NCBI RefSeq assembly: GCF_035046485.1
Contig: NC_085137.1
Span: forward strand, 312,367,164 to 312,431,163
Direction of reading: 5' to 3'
From: Aedes albopictus
Lineage: Eukaryota > Arthropoda > Insecta > Diptera > Culicidae
Length of the DNA: 64,000 nt
Shown here in pieces: positions 1-10,619 of this stretch. Below the pieces are notes generated by a model that was not told the DNA's origin, did no database searches, and saw only the letters and a program-made list of their open reading frames with translations. How positions within the stretch are numbered: position 1 is the first letter of the stretch; the number at the start of each line of letters is the position of its first letter. A program made the position numbers and the translations under genes.

Positions 1-867
1 GGAATTTCTCGGAATAATGGAACACAAAACCAAACAGGTATAAATTCATTCAAGTTCACTTAATTTTAATTTTTTTCATTCAAATTCACTTTATTTTTTT
101 CGTTTACTTTTTGCTTCCACTAAATTATTTCTCTCGAACACAGACACACCAACCACGTCTACTCGTCTCTACGTTCGTTTCAAAACTGCCGTCATTCACA
201 TACTTCTCCGTTCATTCGGTTTATTCTCGATTTCTGTTGCGGTCGTCTTCCGTATGTATCATCATCGTCATCAGCGTCGCTCTCGGGAAAGCCGTCATCA
301 GAAGAGCGAATGGCTTCCCAACTAACATTTTTTGTGAATGTAAACGTCAACAAAGCGTCATCAATACGGCTTGATGCTGAGTTACTGTGTTGTACATATA
401 GATGGAAGCTTCTATGCAAGCCCTATACCAATAAATCTGGCGAACTTAATCAGCATGTATATGCTGTGCGAGAAGCTTCTATGCCACCAAGACATAGCTC
501 TTTTCTCGGCTCCTATGTTACCACTAACTGAATAAAATCTTGAGAAGACGCTTTCTCAGCCTTTTCGCTGTTATACGGCATCCCCAAATTAATCGATTAA
601 ATATAATTAGGTTATGGATACCGTGACGCAATACAAGTGAAACTGGATTTATCGATTTTAAAATTGAATAATTAAAGTACTTGCCGCTACTTGAAATTTA
701 ACATCCGATCTTCGTATCCACTGGTCCCGATTATGTCCTCGCTGCCACACTGCTATATATAAATAGCACAAAAAATAGCCCGTTTTGTTTTACTCCAGAC
801 AAGGCTTCATGATTGTGCCACAAGAAACCTTACCCAACTTCATCTTGCTGCAAAAGCTTGTGAAACG
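1..867. other. Unassigned AT-rich sequence
   Basis: I see no recognisable gene, RNA or repeat with defined ends. There are short open frames on both strands near positions 110-530, but none shows a domain I recognise. An AATAAA motif lies near 531. Confidence 0.4.
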
Positions 868-874
868 TCAAACG

Positions 875-1475
875 CAATAATGTTTACATTGAACAAGCTG
901 TGTGGTTGCGACAACAGATTCTTCTACACAGCTTCTAGCTGAAAGAGTGTTCTTTAAACGGCTACGAAGCGCTGCTGTTTTGTGTTTTGGCAACATTACA
1001 AAACGTACTGTATAAAAGCAGCTGTTGTAGTGGCTGGGACTCTTACTCGATTTGCACATCTTCCGGCATTGAATTAAAGTGCAATAAAAGCAACCCAAAT
1101 AATTTCACAGTAGAGAAATGGATAGCTGTAAAGAATTTGTGTAGTAGCTATCCCGCTTGAAGTTTGTTTTGACAATAATGTTTACATTCCACAAGCCGTG
1201 TTGGTAAACCAACAGTTTCTTTATTTCAGCTTCTAGCTGCAATGAAATCGCATAACGGCCTTTAAAGCGCTGCTGGTTTGGGGATTTGTCAGTATAACGA
1301 ATTGTACTGTATAGTAGCAGCTGTTTTGTTAGTGGGGACTCCTATTCGATTTGTTCAAGTTTTCACATCTTCCGGGAAATCTCCCGGAGTTGGAATAGAG
1401 TGGAGTAAAGGCAGCCCCAGTAACAAGCAATGGATTTCTGAAAACCGAGTTTGGTAGCTGTATGGTGCTTGTTTT
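875..1475 (+). repeat. Diverged direct duplication, two ~300-bp units
   Basis: The unit starting at about 875 recurs from about 1172. Shared landmarks in the same order are AATAATGTTTACATT, CAGCTTCTAGCTG, GCGCTGCTG, GTACTGTATA, GCAGCTGTT, GGGACTC, and CACATCTTCCGG. The copies differ by many substitutions and short indels, so this is an old tandem duplication. I do not recognise the family and it has no long open frame. It could be a dimeric non-autonomous element or a local duplication of host DNA. Confidence 0.7.
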
Positions 1476-1844
1476 ACAGTCGTGTATTAGCTTATGATTT
1501 ATATTTGACTAGCTTCTCTTTTATTCAGCGTTGACTGATTTTATTCGATGGTTACACAACAGTAAGCAAATGACTGAAGCTTATAGCGCTGAAAATGTTA
1601 GTTGGGTTGGGCGTGTTAGTTCTGAAGATGTCGCTTAGAAGAACCTAAAAGTACACTGAAACATACTGAAAGTTTATTTTTAAATGATTCGTAGAATTAT
1701 ATAAATTTATATTTAACCTTTTTACTACACACTGATTATTATTACTACATAAAGGAACTCCTTTGTCTGTTTCGAGCTTCAAGCTCATGAAATGCTCGAG
1801 TCATCTCGGGCTACCAAACCAAACCAAACCAAATGGTTTGGTTA

Positions 1845-2011
1845 GGGCCTGTCCATAAACTACGTAGACTCTTAGGGGGGGACGGGGGCCTCTGGCCGAA
1901 GTCTACGCTCCATACAAATTTTGAAAATTTTGTATGAACAAAAGTCTACGGAGGGGGAGGGGGGGTTCTGAGATGGCCCAAAATGAGTCTACGTAGTTTA
2001 TGGACAGCGCC
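1845..2011. mobile_element. PIF/Harbinger-type MITE, 167 bp
   Basis: Terminal inverted repeats of about 25 bp share CTGTCCATAAACTACGTAGA. The left end starts GGGCC and the right end, read inward, starts GGCGC. The element is flanked by TTA on both sides (1842-1844 and 2012-2014). A 3-bp TTA/TNA duplication with GG-starting TIRs fits the PIF/Harbinger superfamily. The centre is very G-rich. A second copy lies at 35675-35822 and a half copy at 54484-54545. Confidence 0.8.
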
Positions 2012-3501
2012 TTATAATGACTGAAGCCCGTGGCTGAATCAGGACCTGCAAATATATCATGATAAGTGATAGCATCACTACAAAAGAAATAAAAGTGACT
2101 TGTAGAACTAAAAAAACAGAAGAAAATATTTAATTTATTCCTACCTGCTGAAACATGCATCACGCAATCTACATCACCTTCTGATGCCACTGATGCCAAC
2201 TTCTGCTTCACGTCATCGAGTCCAAAATGCGTTCAACGTCCTTTGTGATGAGATTACGCACAGAAACAGTACTGGCCAAATACCCTTGCCCTAGCTCTCA
2301 TTTGTGGAAATTTCAGGAATTATTTCATTCCGGTAGTCCATCATTTCTTTCCAGGAAACCCATTTCTGGCCCATTTCACGCCGCATGAGTGTAGATACTC
2401 CTCTGTATCTACTTTTTGATAAACTTAGCCGAATTTTTTGTCGGTTTTGATTGGTTTTTGCCCACTGTGATTGCGAGTACAAGTTGTGTGGGAAGAAATC
2501 AGCAAATTCATTATTATTTTTCCCACTATTTAACCGATTTATACTTTACAGCATGTACCAAAAACAGCTTGATCCGACAGTTACCGTTAGACAAAACATA
2601 TTACAAATAACGACACAAATCTTGTAAATTCAAACAACTATAGACATTAACGCACAAAATTAGTACAAATGTTAAATGTAGTACCCCTGAGAAAATTACA
2701 AACCCCGTGTCGAAACGTTGGGCAAATAAAAAACGTTGTTTGTTCATTTTAAAACTGCGTAGCCAAAAATTGTAAGTTGGCAGGTAAGTCTAGGGTGGTC
2801 CAGTCCTTCCCCGGCCGACCGTGAGGAAGTTGAGAGGTGAGCTGTTATGAGTGTATAGACGCCGATTCCACATGTGTTTTTTATAGAATGAGAAATGAGT
2901 GATTCCTCGGGTGATGTGGGGATCGACCCACTAAAAACTCATTCTCTCTCTTCCTTACCTTCGCGGTATGCCCGTTAGGGATGACTTCGAGAATCCACAT
3001 AATGTGTGGAGCGTTCCATTGGTAGTTACAAGGAGCGCGTGATCGATTGGTGCCCGATCAACGGAAGAATGTACAAGTTGAGGGTCAAGGGTCAGTTCTT
3101 CAACTTAAGCATAATAAACGCACAGCCCACACTCCGAAAATACTGATGATGACAAGGACGAATTCTACGTGCAGCTTGAACAACGTACGGTACCGATGGC
3201 CGCTAATGGAGAAGAAGAAAAAAGGGTCATTTGCCCCACAAGAAAGGTGACGAATTGGAGTGTGAGAACGTTCGAGCGATCACAATTCTAAATGCGCTTA
3301 CAAAGTGATATCCCAGATCATCTTCCGTCGTCTATCACCCACAGTACTGCTTTGTGATCATAATATTATTGTTGTTCACTGTCAAATTTTTATTAGTCAT
3401 AGAAAAACAAAGCTACAGCATGTCAAAGTGGACAAATTTGTATGAGAATTGGCCTTCACTGCTATTTTTATGAACACATCTAAATTTTTGGGAAGTTATC
3501 T
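2012..3501. other. Unassigned sequence before the LOA element
   Basis: No gene is supported. A small open frame at 3047-3250 encodes a basic peptide without a recognisable domain. The motif around 2700-2745 (GTGTCGAAACGTTGGG followed by an A-rich tract) looks like dispersed mosquito repeat sequence, but I could not find element ends. Confidence 0.35.
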
Positions 3502-3514
3502 AACCGGCTACGTT
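3502..3514 (+). repeat. Left target-site duplication of the LOA element
   Basis: AACCGGCTACGTT occurs here and again at 7637-7649, directly after the A-rich tail of the retrotransposon. The similarity continues imperfectly for about ten bases beyond each copy, so the true duplication may be longer with a few substitutions. Confidence 0.75.
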
Positions 3515-6500
3515 TACGGCTGTTCGGGCTCGAAAGAAGTTGATCATCAATATTAATTTCTATTCCCGATCAGCCTAGATAGCCGTGTAGTGGCGGTAGC
3601 AGTTCCTTCAACTGGCTAAGAATATCACTACGGATTGTCTGATCCGGTGGTAAGAGTCCACCAAACAGGCGATCCCTAATTCATGGTGTCATGCGGCTTA
3701 ATGCGTACCGTGCCTAAGAATGGATGGTTAGGGGGGTCTAATAAAAACCTAACCGCTAACGGTGCCTGTGGAGTACCAGGGCACCCTCCACAGTATTTTG
3801 CCCTTACTGAGTTAAACGGAGCAATGACGCAGTGGACCTAATTTTTCTCCTGTAAATAGTAAAAAAAAAATGAGTACCTTGAAAATTATTCAAACAAATC
3901 TTCACCACGCGAAGGGTGCTTCAGCTGTGCTCAGCAGAAGATTTATTAGAGAAGAGTTAGACGTGGGCTTAATTCAAGAGCCCTGGGTAAATAATGGAAG
4001 GGTAATGGGTTGCTCTTCGCAGAATTGTAGGATTTTGTACGACGAAAGTCAGTCTCATCCAAGAACAGCCATTTTAGTAAGTAGGAGAACAAAATTTGTC
4101 CCAATTACTGAGTTTATTACTAGAGACATTGTTGCAATTAAAATGGAGGTCCCAACAATCCAGAGAAAAACTGAGGTATGCATTGCTTCTGCATATTTTC
4201 CGGGAGACGTTGATGATGTGCCTCCATCTGTGGTCGTAAGTTTCGTTAATTATTGCAAAAAAATAAACGCCCAATTTGTAATAGGGTGCGATGCAAATGC
4301 CCACCATACCATATGGAGCAGTACAGATATTAATAAAAGAGGTGAGGATCTCCTGAATTACATTTCGTCTAATAACATAGACATTTGCAATAAAGGGAAT
4401 TCTCCAACTTTTGTTAATGCTATTCGACAGGAAGTTTTAGATCTTACGCTTTGTAGCTATCTGCTATCAGATAAGATCGCGAACTGGCATGTTTCTGATG
4501 AGGAATCATTGTCAGATCACAAACATATCAGGTTCGATTATAAAGCCGGATCAAATTTAATTGAAAGCTATAGAAACCCAAAGAAAACTAATTGGGACCT
4601 CTACAGCTTTTATTTAATGAATGGAAATTCATATAAGGGTGAGCAGATCTTGTCTGTTTCACAGTTGGAAAATGCCTCTGATGAGATTATTGATAAAATG
4701 ATTTCATCATATCATGCTAGTTGCCCAATCCGACAGAGGTCATCCAACAGGGATGTCCCTTGGTGGAATGATAAGCTGGCAGATCTGAGGAAGAAATCAA
4801 GACGGTTGTTCAATAGAGCAAAAGTTACATCTGATTGGGTTCAGTATAAACAAGCCCTTACAGAATACAACAGAGAATTGAGACTAGCCAAACGCAAGGA
4901 CTGGAGACGGGTATGTGAAGACATCAATAACGCTCCTACGGCTGCAAGGCTTCATAAAGTCCTTTCGAAAGACCATTCAAATGGTCTTGGAAGTCTTAAA
5001 AAGGAAGATGGCAGTTTTACTGTTGATTCTTCTGAAACATTGGAAGTAATGTTGAGAACTCACTTCCCAGGATCGATTCCTTATTCGGATGAAGAACAGG
5101 ACTCGGATAAGGCAAGACATGCGTGGTCGACCAATGCCTATCAAAAAGCTTGTGAAATCTTCACACCGTCGAGGGTCGAATGGGCATTGAGTTCTTTTCA
5201 ACCTTTCAAATCTGCCGGGAAAGATGGAATTTTCCCAGCTTTACTTCAACATGGAAAAGAGGCGATTTGTCCGCTCTTAACCGAAATATTCAGAGCCAGT
5301 ATTACTTTAGCTTACATACCTAAGGCATGGCGGAAGGTTCGTGTTGTTTTTATCCCAAAAGCTGGCAAGCGGGACAAAACAACTCCAAAAGCCTTCAGAC
5401 CCATAAGCCTTTCTTGTGTTCTGTTAAAGACCATGGAGAAAATAGTGGATGACTTTGTCAAGTCTACCAGCTTAGTAGAAATGCCTCTAAGCAAATTTCA
5501 ATTTGCTTATCAAACAGGCAAATCTACTATAACAGCGCTACAGTCGCTAGTCGGCAAAATTGAGAAATCGTTTCAAGCCAAGGAAATAGCCGTGGTTGCT
5601 TTTCTCGACATTGAAGGAGCATTCGATAACGCATCCTACAGCTCAATGCGTTCTGCAATGAAAGCAATGGGCCTGGATAAATGCATTATTGAATGGATAA
5701 TATCGATGCTTAGAGATCGAGAGATCTCTTCCGTTGTTGGAGGTGCGCAACTATCAGTAAGATCTGTGAAGGGCTGTCCTCAAGGAGGAGTACTATCGCC
5801 CTTATTGTGGTCTTTGGTAGTGGACGAACTCCTTAAAAAACTCATCAATCAAGGCTTTGAGGTTATTGGATACGCAGATGATGTAGCTATTCTGATACGT
5901 GGAAAATATGACGACACGATATCTAGCCGGCTACAATCTGCGTTGAATGTTACCATCAAATGGTGCCGAGAGGAGGGATTAAACGTAAACCCTTCAAAAA
6001 CTGTAATTGTACCTTTTACTAGAAGGTTAAAAATAAATCTTACTGAACCTTCTTTAGATGGAGTTCAAATTCAGTTCTCAGAAGAAGTTAAACATCTTGG
6101 GATAACTTTGGACAAAAGACTGAATTGGAATTCTCATTTAAACAATGTTTTAACCAAGGGTACCAATGCCCTTTGGGTTTGCAGCAAAGCCTTAGGAAAA
6201 ACCTGGGGTCTTAGACCTAACATGATTCACTGGATCTATGCTGCAATAGTCCGGCCTAAGATTACTTATGCTTCACTTGTTTGGTGGCCCAAAACAAATG
6301 AGGTAACCTGTCAAAAGAAGCTAAGTAAGTTACAAAGACTTGCATGTATATCTATGACAGGAGCAATGAAAAGCACTCCATCAGTTGCTTTGGATGCCCT
6401 TCTTAATTTACTGCCATTGCATCAATTTGTTAAACTACAAGCGGCAAAAAGTGCCCTGCAGTTTATACGTTACAATAAAGTCCTAGACGGGGATCTTGCT

Positions 6501-7636
6501 GGACATTTGAGGATCATCAAAGACTTCAAATTAAACATGGACATAAAAACAGTAGAAGATTGGATGATAACGAAGACCAACTATGATGTTCCCTTCAAAG
6601 TGGTGAAACCATGTCGCTATGTTTGGGATGCTGGTGGGCCAAGTTTACGTCCAGGTTCTATTGTATTTTATACTGATGGGTCCAAGATGGGAGAAAATAC
6701 TGGAGCTGGTGTTTTTGGCCCCGGTATCAGTAAGGCTATACCAATGGGATGCAGTCCCACTGTATTTCAAGCGGAAGTTCAAGCCATTCTAGAGTGTGCC
6801 AACATTTGTCTGAAAAGAAATTATAGGTTTGCCAAGATCTGTATTTTTTCGGACAGTCAGGCGGCTCTAAATGCGCTAAAAGCTTTCACGTGTCAATCAA
6901 AGCTAGTGTGGGAATGCATTATTTCTCTGAAGCAATTGGCCAGTAGGAACGAGGTAACTTTATACTGGGTGCCCGGTCATTGTGGAATTCTGGGAAATGA
7001 AAACGCCGACAATTTAGCAAGACAGGGTGCGGCATCAAGCTTTGTAGGCCCTGAACCTTTCTGTGGAGTTCCTGAGTGTGCTCTTCGGATGAAACTAAAA
7101 ACTTGGGAAATGTCCACGGTAGAATCTAATTGGAATGCCACGGATACATCCAAGCAAGCAAAAAGGTTTATAAAACCCAGTGCAGAAAAAGCCAGGTCCA
7201 TATTGAATCTAAACAAAAGAGATCTCAGGGTAATTACTGGTCTGATGACTGGCCACTGCCCGAGTAAATATCATCTAAGTAAGATTGGAAAAATCCAATC
7301 CTCCGAGTGTCGTTTCTGTCAAACGGAAAACGAAACTGCCGAGCATTTACTCTGCAACTGCGGAGTGCTGTACCATCACAGATTGGCGATATTTGGTACA
7401 GGGTTTCTAGAGCCCTTGGAAATTTGGAGAAGTAATCCCAACAGGGTAGTAAACTTTATAAAACGAGTTGTGCCTAGTTGGGATCAGGTGTTACATCAAC
7501 CATTGTCCATCACAGCTCAATTGTGACAGGATACTTGACTAGCACCAAATTAAATATGGGTCATACCACAATATTCCTAAATAATGGACGCAGTGGTTAA
7601 AAGGCTCTACAGATGAGGGAAAAAAAAAGGAAAAAA
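3515..7636 (+). mobile_element. LOA-clade (Lian-like) non-LTR retrotransposon, apparently full length
   Basis: The element has a 5' untranslated region of about 355 bp, one ORF (3870-7526), and a 3' region of about 110 bp ending in a purine-rich tail of two A runs. It is bounded by a 13-bp direct repeat. One ORF carrying endonuclease, reverse transcriptase and RNase H is the organisation of LOA-clade elements such as Lian of Aedes aegypti. The uninterrupted ORF and intact TSD suggest a recent insertion. The exact 5' end is inferred from the TSD only. Confidence 0.8.
3870..7526 (+). CDS. LOA-clade retrotransposon polyprotein (EN-RT-RNase H)
   Basis: The 1218-aa protein carries out target-primed reverse transcription of its own RNA in the nucleus. 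The N-terminal ~220 residues form an apurinic-type endonuclease of the exonuclease-endonuclease-phosphatase fold: QTNLHHAK near residue 10, QEPW near 36, DANAHH near 140 and SDH near 216. The reverse transcriptase follows, with RPISL near 510, the catalytic LDIEGAFDN near 580, GCPQGGVLSPLLW near 635, and GYADD near 668. RNase H lies near 930-1060: YTDGS, QAEVQAILE, SDSQAAL and VPGHCGILGNENAD supply its acidic and histidine residues. A CX2CX7HX4C zinc knuckle sits near 1150. All key residues are present, with no stop or frameshift. The GCPQGGVLSPLLW block and the RNase H fit LOA better than R1 or Jockey. The start is the first ATG after an A-run; no separate gag ORF is seen. Confidence 0.92.
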   Translation: MSTLKIIQTNLHHAKGASAVLSRRFIREELDVGLIQEPWVNNGRVMGCSSQNCRILYDESQSHPRTAILVSRRTKFVPITEFITRDIVAIKMEVPTIQRKTEVCIASAYFPGDVDDVPPSVVVSFVNYCKKINAQFVIGCDANAHHTIWSSTDINKRGEDLLNYISSNNIDICNKGNSPTFVNAIRQEVLDLTLCSYLLSDKIANWHVSDEESLSDHKHIRFDYKAGSNLIESYRNPKKTNWDLYSFYLMNGNSYKGEQILSVSQLENASDEIIDKMISSYHASCPIRQRSSNRDVPWWNDKLADLRKKSRRLFNRAKVTSDWVQYKQALTEYNRELRLAKRKDWRRVCEDINNAPTAARLHKVLSKDHSNGLGSLKKEDGSFTVDSSETLEVMLRTHFPGSIPYSDEEQDSDKARHAWSTNAYQKACEIFTPSRVEWALSSFQPFKSAGKDGIFPALLQHGKEAICPLLTEIFRASITLAYIPKAWRKVRVVFIPKAGKRDKTTPKAFRPISLSCVLLKTMEKIVDDFVKSTSLVEMPLSKFQFAYQTGKSTITALQSLVGKIEKSFQAKEIAVVAFLDIEGAFDNASYSSMRSAMKAMGLDKCIIEWIISMLRDREISSVVGGAQLSVRSVKGCPQGGVLSPLLWSLVVDELLKKLINQGFEVIGYADDVAILIRGKYDDTISSRLQSALNVTIKWCREEGLNVNPSKTVIVPFTRRLKINLTEPSLDGVQIQFSEEVKHLGITLDKRLNWNSHLNNVLTKGTNALWVCSKALGKTWGLRPNMIHWIYAAIVRPKITYASLVWWPKTNEVTCQKKLSKLQRLACISMTGAMKSTPSVALDALLNLLPLHQFVKLQAAKSALQFIRYNKVLDGDLAGHLRIIKDFKLNMDIKTVEDWMITKTNYDVPFKVVKPCRYVWDAGGPSLRPGSIVFYTDGSKMGENTGAGVFGPGISKAIPMGCSPTVFQAEVQAILECANICLKRNYRFAKICIFSDSQAALNALKAFTCQSKLVWECIISLKQLASRNEVTLYWVPGHCGILGNENADNLARQGAASSFVGPEPFCGVPECALRMKLKTWEMSTVESNWNATDTSKQAKRFIKPSAEKARSILNLNKRDLRVITGLMTGHCPSKYHLSKIGKIQSSECRFCQTENETAEHLLCNCGVLYHHRLAIFGTGFLEPLEIWRSNPNRVVNFIKRVVPSWDQVLHQPLSITAQL

Positions 7637-7649
7637 AACCGGCTACGTT
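7637..7649 (+). repeat. Right target-site duplication of the LOA element
   Basis: This copy matches 3502-3514 exactly over 13 bases and follows the A-rich 3' tail. Confidence 0.75.
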
Positions 7650-7734
7650 GACGGCCGCTCGACAACGGTCCAGATCTTCACCGTGCGGCAAATACTACAA
7701 AAATACCGCAAATACCAGCTCCCAACGCTGATGA

Positions 7735-7870
7735 ACCGAATTTACTCGGTCCAAAAATTCTGACGCTATAGTGGTGCCGTCTTCGAATGGAAATGGCTTA
7801 AATCAAGAATTCTGTTTGGATATGGCCCCGCTCTAGTGTCAAAATTCTCGGACCGAGTGAATTCAGTTCA
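7735..7870. repeat. Imperfect inverted repeat, MITE-like
   Basis: TTTACTCGGTCC near 7740 is mirrored by GGACCGAGTGAA near 7852, and the adjoining AAAATTCTGACGC is mirrored by GTGTCAAAATT. The arms are about 30 bp around a core of about 75 bp. No target-site duplication was found, so it may be the stem of a larger decayed element. Confidence 0.5.
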
Positions 7871-8049
7871 CTGGTGGATTAGTCCATTGTAATGTAACGC
7901 TAAATGAATAAATGAATGAATTCTGTGAATTTAGATCTGATTAAAGTGCACGTAGCATATAAAGTACATGAAATTGTAACCAGAGATAACAACACACTAC
8001 GTAATTGTGGAGCCGAAATCTGCAAGCAAGCGCTGGATTAAAATCCGGC

Positions 8050-8215
8050 AGGACATCGCATCAGAGGCAGACCCAGGAGGTAGTGGCAATGAAGTCTCAT
8101 CAACGTTAAGTCGATAGAAATGACCTGGACAGAGGTCAAGTCTAAGCGAGAAGCCTCCCTGAATGGAGATCTTTTACGTTGACCCTATGAATACAGTTAT
8201 GCATTAACGAGCCAA
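8050..8215 (+). pseudogene. Relic of a non-LTR reverse transcriptase C-terminus
   Basis: A short stretch near 8115-8160 reads EMTWTEVKSK in one frame, after a region that would encode a decayed GRPRRSWR-type motif. This matches the C-terminal tail seen in many RTE/Jockey-like proteins. Stops and frame changes show it is dead. Family assignment is by motif memory only. Confidence 0.4.
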
Positions 8216-9890
8216 TATTTTCAATCTAAAATTCTGTGCAATTTGCACAAAAAAGCGCAAGATGTTTGCATCAGGCGGAACTCGAAACGCATGAAATTTT
8301 ACATAAGACAAGCTTCCAATTATGTTTCTGGGCGGAACAGACTCCCTATTCTGCCATGGCCAGAGCACTAAAATTTCGATGAAAACAAATCATTAGTATC
8401 TCTGCTAATTGCAATTTATTTTGAATGTTTCCAGTCCTTTTTCAATTTAAGTCGGATGGAGCCCGGTTCGTGATGACTCGTGGCAGTCTTTCGATCTACA
8501 GTGAGTCATAAAAATGGGACGAACCCGTATCAGGTTTCATGCTGCTTGTCGTAACACCTCTGCATTTGTTATTCCTTTCAAATGCACCATCCTTGGGCTT
8601 CAGAAAATTGTAACATTATCTCGCCAAAAAATGCGATCTTCTTCATCGAACCATTGACAATGTCCGCCGCACATTTCCATTAGCAGTTTCGGAAACTCCT
8701 CGCAATCAGCACCTGCCCATTTGCGATATTAATCAACCGATCGACCACACTTTATGACGAAAGGAATCGTCCTACCGATTGAAACCAAAAGCGAAACCGC
8801 ACCCATCTCGGCGAGCAAGCCGAGGAAAGTTGTCAAGAACACGCAATTTTACGACATTTCCAATCAACTGAACATCGATCGGCTTGGATTCTGACAGCGC
8901 GAGTGAGATCGACGGTAGCTTGCGGTGCAATCAACCACACAAATGAATCACAAAGAACTTCATCACTCAGCGGAACCGACCAACGACGACGATGTTGCGG
9001 TGAAGAAATTTCAATTCAGGAGCTCATCCTTGGTGATCGCATCAAATGGTACTTAGGAGATGTTGGATCACGGAAGAGATCGCGCTGTGGTCATCCAGGA
9101 GTCAGGACAGTATGTTCCTTTTAACCCCAAACTCTTCATTGGCACCGCATTTGAGAAACAGAATTCTGGTAGTCAGATGACGATTTTTTACGCGCTTCCG
9201 AATCATGTAGGGTCCCGATAAGACCTGCTTAAAATGCCGAGCTTCTGGGTACAGGCATCGAACGACGTCGCTGCCGTCGGTCCATTATGCGGGCCTTGAT
9301 GAACTGGAAACTTTTCAGTCGTAAAAATATCCCTCCCGGCCAATGGCATCCGGCGGTCGGGCTCAGACAGATTAACTACCTACCGGACCGACCGGTGAGT
9401 GGAGGTTGAATTTTTGTCGAATTAATCTTCCTGACCGATGCGATACGGGATGGCCGAGGGCGTGCAATGGAAGGATCATTTCTTGGGTTTTTTCGTGAAC
9501 GAGGTCGGGAAAGGGCTCGGTCGGTTTCGGTTTCATCAGTCGTTATGGGAGCGCACGGCGATGATTGATTGGGGCAAGATTAAATTTTTCGATCTTATTT
9601 TGGCTTGGGAATCATTTGAAAATGCTTAAGAAGGAAATCGCTTGCATCCTGTACAGGACTAATGGAAGGATTGTGATAAGATGCTTGCAACCTACTTATC
9701 AGTAGGTAGGCCCCAGAGGCACGTTCTCATCCATTTGAGAAACTTGTGCCATTGTTATCATGCTGATAACACGAAGGTCGTGCGCTGTACATACTTAAGT
9801 ATTCGATTGTTAGCATTTGAAATGGTTTGGAATCTATGCTGATGTTTACTGTCCCCATAGCATTGAGCTTTACCCTCACTCATGTATTCT
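8216..9890. other. Unassigned sequence
   Basis: No recognisable protein. A GC-richer stretch at about 8690-9130 has an open frame on the plus strand at 8903-9124 with no domain I know. It could be untranslated sequence of a host gene or of an LTR element. I see no LTR pair. Confidence 0.3.
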
Positions 9891-9899
9891 GAGAACTCC

Positions 9900-10370
9900 A
9901 TGGCGGTCTTTTAAGCTTCCGTATTTTCGTTTTTGAGGATTCGTCGCCACGAGAATCTAGGTCTGCCTGATTTCAATCCAATGCTTGCTTGCTGATGTGT
10001 GCTCCACCCTTCCGAAGTGTGTGGCCAACTCACCTCCATTTACTTTCTTGAATTTCTCTAGTATTTGAGATCAGCCTGCAGCTTCTGTTGGATCTCTGCT
10101 GATTCGCATCACGTTTCGCTGACGTAAAACAGCACAATTCTATCGTTGGAATTGAAAATACGAAAATTGGTGCATTGGATCTCTATATAATACGTAAACT
10201 CGCTGAAGTAACCCTATCCTTCTGGATCCGGTTTCCAATGTCGATCTTGATACCGTTGTCTGACTTTATCTGGAACTTGCTTGCGTCTCAGAGTGCCCCA
10301 CCGATTTTCGTGGTTCAGACAATGGATAGCTTTTTCGTAGTCAATGAATAAAAATTAAAGGAAGTCTAAG
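9900..10370 (-). pseudogene. RTE-clade reverse transcriptase fragment
   Basis: Read on the minus strand, about 10340-10230 encodes CLNHENRWGTLRRKQVPDK, which matches the RT block around AFDSLNHE...LWDALRRKGVPDK of RTE-type elements (JAM1-like in Aedes). The normal Asp of that block is altered. Downstream, about 10150-10100 gives VLFYVSET, resembling the LYASETW block. Stops and frameshifts throughout mark it as an old, 5'- and 3'-truncated relic. Confidence 0.6.
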
Positions 10371-10619
10371 AATTCGTTGAGCTGTAAAACGGTGAGTCGA
10401 CAAGGAGAGCGTCCAACACAGATCTCGTCCACACAAGTTCCTACCTCATGCTTCCACAGGTCAAGCGATGAGAAGGACTGCCAGCTAAGAGTTGTGTGCT
10501 TAGCAAGTAATGCAGCCTGGGCACTGTTGTCCTTCTGACTAATGCTGCTCCACCGGAAGCTATACCTAAGGTGGCAGCTTCATCACGGTGGATAGGGGAC
10601 CTTAGCCAACAACCTAATG

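Noticed and set aside
3047..3250. Possible gag or leader ORF of the LOA element
   Set aside because: It lies upstream of the inferred 5' end at 3515 and has no zinc knuckle or other gag motif.
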